From UBA1181 sp045226255 (GTDB lineage: Bacteria; Bacteroidota; Bacteroidia; Bacteroidales; Paludibacteraceae): DNA of 64,000 nucleotides. Under the pieces are notes generated by a model that worked only from the letters and a program-made list of their open reading frames with translations, was not told the DNA's origin and made no database searches. The position numbers and the translations under genes are program-made. The stretch covers positions 310,001 through 374,000 of the forward strand of contig JBGVCG010000016.1 in NCBI GenBank assembly GCA_045226255.1, written 5' to 3'. Below are positions 53,300 through 61,996 of the stretch, piece by piece. Positions within the stretch are counted from its first letter, which is position 1, and every line of letters starts with the position of its first letter.

Positions 53300-56200
53300 A
53301 TGAATAAATTACTGAGACTTACATCACTGATATTATTATTAGCAGTTGGATGCATAGTGAACCAAGCGCAAGCGAAGACACTGAACTCATTCATTTCGGG
53401 CCAAAGCATTACGATGACCGAGTCCGGCGATGCCAACAATCTATTGGTTGGAAATGCATCAATTGATACGACAAAAGCGTATCAACTCAATTACGCGATC
53501 AATTTGGATACCACAGGGATCGACGCCCAAGCGGAATACAAATTGTTTTTGCCAAGTGAGATAAGCTGGCAGGTGACTTCCGGTTCCGTCTATATCATCG
53601 ACGGAGAGGGAGAAGAACAAACAATTGGATCGGCGCTCAGAGGCAGGGACAGTGTAGCCATCACGTTCAACACTACCCCCGACGTGTTATCCGACAATGA
53701 AGTGCATATTTCTTTGCGCGACATTCGATTATCCGCACATGCCGGATACAACGGTGAACCCATCACCCTGAAATTCCGATACGGGGGAAGTGCATCAACC
53801 GACTTTCCTATCTCCCTTGTCGGAATGCCTCAATTGACAGGCGTGAACATAACCGATTATGAGGGCACATTTGACGGCGTTCCTCATTCCATCAACGTTC
53901 AAATAGGGGGTGATGCGCAAGGCTGCACAATAATCTACACAACCGAACAAGGTGATAGCAACACACTGCCTACATTCATTAACGTCGGTTCATACACCAT
54001 AAAAATGAAGGCCAGCAAGGAAGGCTACACGGACACATTCCTCGTTGGAAGCGTCAACATCAAGGAAAAAGAGGCGACCATCACAGCCGACCCAATCAAC
54101 GCACATATCGGAGGAGAGGAGAAAGAACTTACCTACACCATCTCCGGTGAGGTGGAAGGTTATCCAATCAACAACATTCATATCTCACGTACGCCAGGTG
54201 ACAGTGCGGGCTCATACCCTATCACCATCAGCGTAGACACAGAAGGTTCAAACTCCAACTATGCTATCACAACAACAGGCAGTACCTACACCATCACGCC
54301 GCATCAATTCGACACGACGGTCGTAGTGGTTTCTCAGGCGACCTGCTCTCATACAGGCGCACATAAGTTCCAGTACAAATGCTCAATCTGCGAATTTACC
54401 ACCTTCTCTGAGGAGATTATCGACGCTATGCTACCACACACGTGGGGCAGAGATACGACCACCATCGCGGAGCCTAAATGCGAGGAGAAAGGTGCATTGT
54501 CCATCAAATGTCTGCAGTGTGACGCAACCAAGACGGACAGCATCGACGCACTCGGACATGACTTCAATCCAATCCCTACCATTGACGTGGAGGCAACCTG
54601 CAGCACAGAAGGAAGCCAATCCAAACACTGTAGACGTGTTGGTTGCGACGCAAGGATAGATATTGAGAGCATCGCAAAGAAACCTCACACTTGGGGAAGA
54701 GACACCACAGCAATCTCCGCACCAACCTGCATCGCGAGAGGTGCTGACTCCATCTTGTGTCTCTTCTGCGACGCATTCAAGATCGATAGCACAGAGGCCT
54801 TAGGCCACCATTTCGTGGACACCTTCACTATCGACGTGCAACCGAAATGTACAGAAGAGGGAAGCAAGTCCAAACATTGCTCACGTTGCGAAGAGAAAAG
54901 AGAGGTGACCTCCATTCCTGCCATCGGACATGAATTCTCCAACGAATATACCATTGACGTAGAACCGAACTGCACGGAAACCGGCCTCAAGTCAAGACAT
55001 TGTATACATGAGGACTGCACCGTCAGCATAGACACCGTGGTAATCGAAGCGAACGGCGGACACATTTGGGAGATAGACACTGTCCTCGTCGAGGCAACTT
55101 GTACGGAGGAAGGCCTTGCGAACCGCAGATGCATCAAGTGCGGACTCGTAAGAGAGAGAGAGAAGATGAAAAAGTTAGGCCACGACTTCGACGTGGAATT
55201 CACGATCGACATTCCTGCGACATGCAAAACCAAAGGAGAACGTTCCAAACATTGTACACGTTGCGATGCAAGGGAAGCGATCGAAGAAATTGAGGCATTG
55301 GGACACACTTGGGACCAAGGCACAATCACCTTGGAACCTACCTGCACGGAGAAAGGACTAACCGCCTACTCCTGCGTGAGAGGGGACACAACTATGGTAG
55401 ACACCACAGATGCCTTGGGTCATGACTTCTCTGAAGAATTCAGCATCGACATACCAAACACTTGTACAGAAAATGGTGAGAAATCACGCCACTGCTCAAG
55501 ATGTACCGAGCGCACTGAAATCACAACCATCGAGGCACCAGGCCACAATTGGAGCGACACCACCATATCCATCCAGCCTAAGTGTACGACAAAGGGAGAA
55601 AAGACCATCACCTGCGGGGTATGCTACACCACCAAGAAGGAGGAGATAGACTCCATAGGACACTTGTTCAGCGACAAATTCACCATCGATATTGAACCAA
55701 CGTGCGAAAACAAGGGATCCCAATCCAAGCACTGCGTTCACGAAGGTTGTACCGTCACCACCGATGTGACAGAGATCGCCCCAATCGGACATAAGATGGA
55801 GTTGGACACTATGCAGATAGAGCCAACATGCACAAAGGCAGGACAAGCAAAATACAAATGCTCGATGTGTGGCATGATAGAAACGAGAGTGATTGATGCC
55901 CTCGGACATGAATTTGAGGACACATTCACGGTAGACAGAATTCCTACATGTTTGACCGAAGGACTTAAATCCAAACATTGCACCAGATGTGTGGAGAAGA
56001 TCGAGATCACCACTCTTCCGAAAGGCACACACCAATTGAAGGCATTTGAAGTGATAAAAGAAGCCACCTGCACAGAAGGAGGAATGACGAAGTTCAAATG
56101 CGAAGTGTGCGGCACTATCGTAGACAGCACCATCAACAAATTGGGTCACAATTGGGAGAACGACTACACCATCGACGTGGCACCAACCTGTACGACGCAA

Positions 56201-59032
56201 GGAAACAAATCTAAGCACTGCTCTCGCTGCGACGCCAAGACAGGAATGACCATTCTTCTTCCTCTAGGACATTTGGAAAGTTATGTCAAATGGGAGAACG
56301 TCATAGAAGCAACCTGCACAGAAGAAGGATCGCACGACGAGAACATCTACTGCAAAAGATGCGGTATAATTTTGGATTCGGACCACAAGATCGATCCAGC
56401 AAACGGTCATGACTACGAAGGCACGGAGGAGTATTTCGTCAAACCGACCTGCACAGAGTCAGGAATCGTCCTCTACACCTGCAGGATATGCAAAAACATA
56501 GCAAAGGACACAGTGGAAGCCATGGGTCACCTCTACGCAGAGGAATACACGGTGGATGTGCCAGCCACTTGCCTCGAATTGGGAAGTGAATCAAGACATT
56601 GTACCCGCACTGGTTGCGACGCCAAGTTCGACAAACGTGAGATCTCCCCATTGGGTCACCAATGGACAGAAAGCGACACCATCGAGGCGCCAACCTGTAC
56701 AAAAGAAGGTCACATCACCAAGGTATGCGATCGTTGCCACGCCAAGGAAGACAAGGTAATCGAAGCGTTGGGTCACGCCTTTGCGGACACCTTCACCGTG
56801 GATGTGGAGCCGACCTGCCAAGCCGGCGGACAGAAGTCAAGACACTGTATCCGTTGCGAGGAGCGCAAAGATACTGTGATGATGCCAGCGACCGACCATC
56901 AGCCTGGAGAACCAATCAAGGAGGACTACAAGCCTGCTAATTGCCTCGAACCTGGCACGTACACGGAAGTCATCAAATGTAGATTCTGCGATTTGGAGCT
57001 TAGCCGCACCTACGGTGTAGCGGAACCAGCCACCGGACATCAATGGAACGAAGGCATAGATGTGGTGGCACCGACTTGCACCGAAGGTGGAATCAAAACA
57101 TTCACCTGCACCGTATGTGGTGCTATCGACACGAAGAATGTGGGTCCATTAGGCCATACATACGCCGATACATTCACCATAGACAAACCTGTCACTTGTC
57201 TCACCGACGGATTACAATCCAAGCATTGTATCCGATGCGACATACACGGATATGAAGACACGATAAGGGCAACGGGTCACCTCGCAGCCGCCAAAGTCAT
57301 AGAGAACGACACCGCGGCGACCTGCACGAAGGCAGGTTCCTGCGACACAGTAGAATACTGCGCTGTCTGCAAGGCTGAACTCAGCAGAATACATACCGTC
57401 ATCGAGGAGTTGGGTCACCGTTGGAACCCTGAAATCAACACCGTGGAGCCAACCTGCGTAGGAAAGGGTATCATCAGCCACACATGCAAAGTGTGCCACG
57501 TCACGGAGACCAGAGAAATCAGCGCGCTGGGACACCAATATGCGGACACATTCACGGTGGACATAAATGCCACCTGCGACAGCGAGGGTAACAAGTCTAG
57601 ACACTGCGTCCGCTGCGCTGCGAAGTCGAACATCACCACTATTACTGCTTTAGGTCACAACTATGTTAGTGACACCACCCTAGCGCCAACCTGCACAAAA
57701 GGGGGAACTATCACTCTGTCATGCACTAGGTGCGAAAAGACAACGAAAGAGACAATCGCCGCATTGGGACACCAATATGCGGACACATTCACTGTGGATA
57801 TAAAAGCCACCTGCACAGCTACAGGTGAAAAGTCTAAACACTGCATCCGTTGTGATGAGAAGACGGGAATCACCGAAATTGACTCTATAGCTCATGTTTA
57901 TGTTAGTGACACTACCCTAGCACCAACCTGCACAAAAGAGGGTACCATCACATCAACCTGCACTATGTGCAAAAGAACTGAGAAAGAGCCAATCGCCGCA
58001 TTGGGTCATGACTTCGACACAACATTTACGGTTGACAAGCCTGCCACATGTACAGAAGAAGGCGTAAACTCCAAACATTGCAAGCGATGCGACGCTACAA
58101 AAGACAAAGTCAACACACCAGCCCTCGGACATGACTTCGACGAAGGTGTCATCACCAAAAAGGCAACTGAGACAAAGGAGGGTGTAAAGACCTTCACCTG
58201 TACCCGATGTGAAACAAAGAATAACATCGCGCTGAAGAAACTAGTCAGCCTCGAAGCATTGGCAAATGGTCAATTCTTCTCTGTGAACGAGGATGGATAT
58301 TGTCAAGGAGAGAATGGTATCATCAGCTATACCATCAAGGACGGTGTAGCCATCGACTTCAAACTCACCTTCTCCGACTCCGCCAAGGCACAAGGTTTCT
58401 CCGACAAGGAATGGACCGAAGTGCCAAGCGACAATCAAATCGACATCCAAATACCAGAAGAATGTCCGGAAGGAAAATATGAGGCAAGCGTGGTCTTCAG
58501 GAACGAAGACACGACCGAGTCCAACCCGATCAAGGTATTCATCAACGTGAACCTCAGCCAAGATGTCATCGTCGCAATATACAGGGATGTGATCAGTGTC
58601 ATCAAGGATGACACGAAGCAATTCAAGACATTCCAATGGTTCCACAACAATGAAAAGGTTGAGGGTGCGACATTGCCTTACTACCAAGAAATGGGCGGAC
58701 TCTCCGGCACCTACCACGTCATCATCAACGGCGGAACTGACCAGGAATTAAGAACCTGCACCAAAAACGACTGGTACAACCCACTCAACAAGGCCAGAGA
58801 CATCTCTGTGATGCCTAACCCTATCCGCAACGAGGGAACAGCAACCATCAAGTTGCATAACTTCACGGACACGGAACATACATTAAACGTGGACAATGAA
58901 TTCGGCACACCCATCTACGGAACAACATTCGAAGGTGACGAGTTGACTGTACCTGTCGATAACTTCGGAATGGTTTCCGGTCTCTTCATCATCACCATCG
59001 ATGGAGTGAAGGTTAAAGTATTAAAACAATAA
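53300..59032 (+). CDS. Giant Cys/His-repeat surface protein with MBG domain and T9SS-like tail
   Basis: 1910 residues. A signal peptide (about 1-25, ending AQAK) leads to a beta-rich domain (about 26-180), then one or two MBG/Ig-like domains (about 185-335, ending TTTGSTYTITPH). From about residue 344 to 1647 there are some 32 tandem repeats of 36-45 residues with the core PTCTxxGxxxxxCxxC followed by xxIxALGHxW, so each unit has three Cys and one His. Two types tend to alternate; one carries KSKHCxRC. The last unit lacks its first Cys. A beta domain (about 1650-1830) and a final domain with ISVMPNPIRNEGTATIKL resemble a T9SS type A sorting signal. It should be exported across the outer membrane. 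It is 22 bp before the OmpA-like gene. Ligand unknown; an adhesin, stalk or metal-binding surface layer is plausible. Confidence 0.85.
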   Translation: MNKLLRLTSLILLLAVGCIVNQAQAKTLNSFISGQSITMTESGDANNLLVGNASIDTTKAYQLNYAINLDTTGIDAQAEYKLFLPSEISWQVTSGSVYIIDGEGEEQTIGSALRGRDSVAITFNTTPDVLSDNEVHISLRDIRLSAHAGYNGEPITLKFRYGGSASTDFPISLVGMPQLTGVNITDYEGTFDGVPHSINVQIGGDAQGCTIIYTTEQGDSNTLPTFINVGSYTIKMKASKEGYTDTFLVGSVNIKEKEATITADPINAHIGGEEKELTYTISGEVEGYPINNIHISRTPGDSAGSYPITISVDTEGSNSNYAITTTGSTYTITPHQFDTTVVVVSQATCSHTGAHKFQYKCSICEFTTFSEEIIDAMLPHTWGRDTTTIAEPKCEEKGALSIKCLQCDATKTDSIDALGHDFNPIPTIDVEATCSTEGSQSKHCRRVGCDARIDIESIAKKPHTWGRDTTAISAPTCIARGADSILCLFCDAFKIDSTEALGHHFVDTFTIDVQPKCTEEGSKSKHCSRCEEKREVTSIPAIGHEFSNEYTIDVEPNCTETGLKSRHCIHEDCTVSIDTVVIEANGGHIWEIDTVLVEATCTEEGLANRRCIKCGLVREREKMKKLGHDFDVEFTIDIPATCKTKGERSKHCTRCDAREAIEEIEALGHTWDQGTITLEPTCTEKGLTAYSCVRGDTTMVDTTDALGHDFSEEFSIDIPNTCTENGEKSRHCSRCTERTEITTIEAPGHNWSDTTISIQPKCTTKGEKTITCGVCYTTKKEEIDSIGHLFSDKFTIDIEPTCENKGSQSKHCVHEGCTVTTDVTEIAPIGHKMELDTMQIEPTCTKAGQAKYKCSMCGMIETRVIDALGHEFEDTFTVDRIPTCLTEGLKSKHCTRCVEKIEITTLPKGTHQLKAFEVIKEATCTEGGMTKFKCEVCGTIVDSTINKLGHNWENDYTIDVAPTCTTQGNKSKHCSRCDAKTGMTILLPLGHLESYVKWENVIEATCTEEGSHDENIYCKRCGIILDSDHKIDPANGHDYEGTEEYFVKPTCTESGIVLYTCRICKNIAKDTVEAMGHLYAEEYTVDVPATCLELGSESRHCTRTGCDAKFDKREISPLGHQWTESDTIEAPTCTKEGHITKVCDRCHAKEDKVIEALGHAFADTFTVDVEPTCQAGGQKSRHCIRCEERKDTVMMPATDHQPGEPIKEDYKPANCLEPGTYTEVIKCRFCDLELSRTYGVAEPATGHQWNEGIDVVAPTCTEGGIKTFTCTVCGAIDTKNVGPLGHTYADTFTIDKPVTCLTDGLQSKHCIRCDIHGYEDTIRATGHLAAAKVIENDTAATCTKAGSCDTVEYCAVCKAELSRIHTVIEELGHRWNPEINTVEPTCVGKGIISHTCKVCHVTETREISALGHQYADTFTVDINATCDSEGNKSRHCVRCAAKSNITTITALGHNYVSDTTLAPTCTKGGTITLSCTRCEKTTKETIAALGHQYADTFTVDIKATCTATGEKSKHCIRCDEKTGITEIDSIAHVYVSDTTLAPTCTKEGTITSTCTMCKRTEKEPIAALGHDFDTTFTVDKPATCTEEGVNSKHCKRCDATKDKVNTPALGHDFDEGVITKKATETKEGVKTFTCTRCETKNNIALKKLVSLEALANGQFFSVNEDGYCQGENGIISYTIKDGVAIDFKLTFSDSAKAQGFSDKEWTEVPSDNQIDIQIPEECPEGKYEASVVFRNEDTTESNPIKVFINVNLSQDVIVAIYRDVISVIKDDTKQFKTFQWFHNNEKVEGATLPYYQEMGGLSGTYHVIINGGTDQELRTCTKNDWYNPLNKARDISVMPNPIRNEGTATIKLHNFTDTEHTLNVDNEFGTPIYGTTFEGDELTVPVDNFGMVSGLFIITIDGVKVKVLKQ
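54330..58240 (+). repeat. Tandem array of about 32 Cys/His repeat units (108-135 bp each)
   Basis: In-frame repeats of ACCTGCACxxAAGGA-like and GGxCAC-like cores recur about every 120 bp, often paired into superunits of about 240 bp. Divergence is moderate in most units and low in the last few. Internal repeats in coding DNA; no spacer structure as in CRISPR. Confidence 0.85.
57531..58011 (+). repeat. Recently duplicated 240-bp superunits inside the giant gene
   Basis: The segment from about 57531 to 57771 is highly similar to the next 240 bp, including identical stretches around GACACCAATATGCGGACACA and TATGTTAGTGACAC. Each encodes one pair of repeat units (80 residues). This shows the array is still expanding or contracting. 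Confidence 0.75.
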
Positions 59033-59054
59033 CACCAAGAAAAAAAGTTAGCAC

Positions 59055-60605
59055 ATGAGAAGAGCGATATTAATACTTTGGATGACCCTGACACCCGCCA
59101 TGGTTGTCACTGCCCAAGAGACGAAAGTGGACTCCACCACAATCGTCGAGGAGACATTTGTCGAGGAGAGTGCCCCACAATATTTCTTGGATCATCACCT
59201 GAACTTCAACCTAGGAGGAGGTCTGCACACCATGATGAGTGACCCTCTCTACGGCCACTGGGAGAAAGGCTTCGGAGGAATGTTCGAGGCAAGATACGAA
59301 ATCGTTCCAAAGGTAGTGGGTTTCGGAACCGGTCTGAAAATGACGCTGAGGAACTCGGCTACGACAAGCAATCGCAAGGAGGTCAATGTCAACTACATAT
59401 CAGAAATTGAAGGAGAATGGAATGGAAACGGACAAGAAGCGAAATCATACACCTCCGAATTCAAGGATTGGCGCGAGAAAGAGAATATGATGGCCATCGA
59501 GATACCTGTCCAATTTGTCATCTCGACGGGAGCCACCAAACCATGCAGCTTCCATGCCGCATTAGGTGCATCACTCTCCCTCCCCATCGTTGGTAAATAC
59601 AAACCAACTGATGGATATTACAACAACTCTATCCTTTTCGAACAAACAGATTACCCCATGGACAAATTGAGAGGCCATGATGATGTGGGCGTACATATGG
59701 CAGACGATGTCGAGAAGGGCAAGATAAAATATGGATTGGGCGTGAATGCGATAGCAGACCTTGGCATACTTAAAAAGCTGGCCAACGAATGTGCGCTCTA
59801 CATTGGACTCTATGGCAGCTACGGCGTTCTCAATGTTTGTAAGGGGAACGAAAACAATCTCTACAAAGCGCAAGAGCACGAGTATGTCGGCATATATTCC
59901 AGCAACCAAGTCTCCAAGATCACCCCTATCGAGGCGGGTTTGAAGATTGGTGTATATCTCTCATTCCATGATACGGAAAAGGAGATCAGCGAAGTCAACA
60001 AAATCCAGGACGAGCGTGTGAGAAGCGAAGCGGAAGCTGCAGCAGCCAAACGTGCCGCCAAGACGGAGGAGACAGGTCGCAAGCAGGAACCTGGGAACAA
60101 GACAAAACCTCAAGAGAACAAAAATACAGAGCAACAAGTCACTGTAATCGACGAAGCCTTAAGGAAGGAAGCCATAGAAGCTTTGAAGGAGATCAAGAAT
60201 GCGGCTAAATACGCGAATGTCAACGCTTCCCCACTCTTCCCGAAAGAGGCTGACCAATACTTCCTGACTGTACGCAAGTACTTGGAGTCAAATCCGGAGG
60301 CGAAGATCATCATCACGGGCCACACCGACAATTCCGGCACACCTGCCAAGAACATCGTAAACGGACAACACCGTGCGGAAGCCTTCAAGAACGCACTTGT
60401 GAGGAAAAACATTCCACGTAACCGTATCGGTTGCGTGAGCAAGGGTGAAACCGAGCCTATCGCTTCCAACGACACGCCGGAAGGACGCGAGCAGAACAGA
60501 CGTGTGGAGCTGGATCTCGTAGACTCAGGCGCTTCTTCGACAAACGACACAAACATCGAAGAGGAATCGGAAGAGGAACTCAAAATCGGTGGGAACGGGC
60601 AATAA
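59055..60605 (+). CDS. OmpA-family protein with N-terminal barrel-like domain
   Basis: 516 residues. Signal peptide about 1-22 (ending VTAQ). Residues about 35-310 show a barrel-like pattern with glycine/aromatic turns (NFNLGGGLHTMMSDPLYGHW, YGLGVNAIADLGIL). A charged Ala/Lys/Glu-rich linker (about 320-375) follows, then an OmpA peptidoglycan-binding domain (about 390-500) with IIITGHTDNSGTPAKN and GREQNRRVEL, including the Asp and Arg that bind diaminopimelate. It begins 22 bp after the giant protein gene, which suggests it anchors or helps export that protein. The barrel could also be a PorP/SprF-like partner, but no specific signature was seen. Confidence 0.85.
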   Translation: MRRAILILWMTLTPAMVVTAQETKVDSTTIVEETFVEESAPQYFLDHHLNFNLGGGLHTMMSDPLYGHWEKGFGGMFEARYEIVPKVVGFGTGLKMTLRNSATTSNRKEVNVNYISEIEGEWNGNGQEAKSYTSEFKDWREKENMMAIEIPVQFVISTGATKPCSFHAALGASLSLPIVGKYKPTDGYYNNSILFEQTDYPMDKLRGHDDVGVHMADDVEKGKIKYGLGVNAIADLGILKKLANECALYIGLYGSYGVLNVCKGNENNLYKAQEHEYVGIYSSNQVSKITPIEAGLKIGVYLSFHDTEKEISEVNKIQDERVRSEAEAAAAKRAAKTEETGRKQEPGNKTKPQENKNTEQQVTVIDEALRKEAIEALKEIKNAAKYANVNASPLFPKEADQYFLTVRKYLESNPEAKIIITGHTDNSGTPAKNIVNGQHRAEAFKNALVRKNIPRNRIGCVSKGETEPIASNDTPEGREQNRRVELDLVDSGASSTNDTNIEEESEEELKIGGNGQ

Positions 60606-60628
60606 AAAACGCCTACCCTAAACACATA

Positions 60629-60664
60629 AGAAGGGAGACATCGTCAGATGCCTCCCTTCTTTTT
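60629..60664 (+). terminator. Intrinsic terminator after the OmpA-family gene
   Basis: AGAAGGGAG (60629-60637) pairs with CTCCCTTCT (60652-60660), the stem continues as CATC/GATG after one mismatch, and TTTTTT follows. Confidence 0.9.
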
Positions 60665-60739
60665 AGACGCTAGACTTTAGGCCTTAGCTTAGACTTTAGT
60701 TTTAGGCTACAAATTCTTAATTCTTAACTCTTAACTCTC
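60664..60739. repeat. Heptamer array TTAGACT / TTAACTC
   Basis: Degenerate TTAGACG, TAGACTTT, TTAGGCC, TTAGCTT, AGACTTTAG, then TTAATTC, TTAACTC, TTAACTC in tandem, directly after the OmpA-gene terminator. It provides the stop codon and last codons of the metallophosphoesterase on the opposite strand. Confidence 0.65.
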
Positions 60740-61737
60740 TTCAGATCAATCACCGTGATTTCCGCATCCACACCGACACGGGCAGGGAAGGTACATCCGA
60801 GCCCCACATTCACATACAACGACTGGGAGACATGATTTCCCATGACCGTATACAACCCAGCGTGTTCTGGGAACATACGAGAGGCAGGAGACCAACCCAA
60901 GACACGTATTTGCGCATCGTGCGTATGGCCGGAAAGCGTCAAAGGAATATCCGTTTTGGGCAACACCTCAGCCTTCCAATGGGTAGGATCATGGGTCATG
61001 AGAACCTGGAAGCCCGTGGCACCATACCGAGCCTTGGACAGCACACCATATGCCACGGTATGGAAACCTTGGTCAGAACACGAATGGTTGTCGACCCCAA
61101 GGATGCACAATGTATCCTGCTCCCTTACGATCAGCCTATTCTCATTGCGCAACAATTGCCAACCGAGTTCTTCCCGCATATACTTGGACAACTCCTCGAC
61201 CGCCCGCATCCGTGCGACATTGTTCGCATAGTCACGACGATAAATCAGGAAATCATGGTTGCCCAACACCGCCATCACCCCGTCCTTCGCCTTCATGTTT
61301 TTCAACACTGCCGTGAAAGGTTCGGCCTCCTCCTTGCCTATCGTCACCAAATCGCCCGTGAAACAAATCAAATCGGGGTTTTGCGCATTCACACTATCCA
61401 CGAAACGTTCCAAAGCCTTCGGCCTATCGTTAAACGTGGAGAGATGTAGGTCTGATATATGCACGATGCGATAGCCGTCAAAGGCAGAAGGCACGTCCGC
61501 ATGAGGGAACTCTACCCTATTGACATCCAGACTGAAACGACCGAAGAAGTAGCCGTATGCAATGATGGACCAAGACAACAAAACCAAACCGATAGTGGTC
61601 CACTTCCAGGGAGCATAGGAAACCGTGAAATGAAGACACTTTCCTAACAACCATGAGATAGCCCACAGAAGATGGATGGATAAGAACATAACCAACGCCA
61701 AAAGGATTGGCAACAGCAAAACGAATTTCAAAGACAT
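60724..61737 (-). CDS. Membrane-anchored metallophosphoesterase
   Basis: 337 residues. Two to three membrane segments at the N-terminus (about 5-30 and 48-68) precede a calcineurin-like phosphoesterase domain with IVHISDLHLS (metal ligands D and H), ICFTGDLV, AVLGNHDFLI and LSGHTHDAQIRV. This order fits the YaeI/LpxH-like family of membrane-bound phosphodiesterases. It may cleave phospholipid-type substrates at the membrane. The C-terminal codons lie in a heptamer repeat. It is divergent from the GH3 gene. Confidence 0.88.
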   Translation of the reverse strand: MSLKFVLLLPILLALVMFLSIHLLWAISWLLGKCLHFTVSYAPWKWTTIGLVLLSWSIIAYGYFFGRFSLDVNRVEFPHADVPSAFDGYRIVHISDLHLSTFNDRPKALERFVDSVNAQNPDLICFTGDLVTIGKEEAEPFTAVLKNMKAKDGVMAVLGNHDFLIYRRDYANNVARMRAVEELSKYMREELGWQLLRNENRLIVREQDTLCILGVDNHSCSDQGFHTVAYGVLSKARYGATGFQVLMTHDPTHWKAEVLPKTDIPLTLSGHTHDAQIRVLGWSPASRMFPEHAGLYTVMGNHVSQSLYVNVGLGCTFPARVGVDAEITVIDLKRVKS

Positions 61738-61913
61738 AAACTCAATAGATTAATATGATCCAAAAGTAGAAAAGATAGCGCAACAGACAAACAGGAGCGC
61801 ATGGATACAAGCATTATTATGTTAATAACAGTTAATCAGGACGACAAGAAAAAATAATTTATCAAAATGCGCATCAAAATCAATGATAAATATACACATA
61901 CAAAATCTATTTT

Positions 61914-61921
61914 TTATATTT
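61914..61921 (+). promoter_or_regulatory. -7 promoter box for the GH3 gene
   Basis: TATATTTG, a perfect TAnnTTTG match, lies 75 bp before the ATG at 61997. Confidence 0.6.
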
Positions 61922-61996
61922 GCATCATGAATGTTTCGTAAGGGATTACTATTAACCGGCAACGAATCTATCATATTCTTATTGGCATGCAATGAA

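Noticed and set aside
54685..57639. Several Cys/Val/Ser-rich frames antisense to the giant repeat gene
   Set aside because: They repeat with the same period as the sense repeats and have no start context; they are mirror images of the array.
54330..58240. Regular 120-bp spacing that might suggest a CRISPR array
   Set aside because: The repeats are in frame, degenerate and coding, with no short identical direct repeats and no cas genes.
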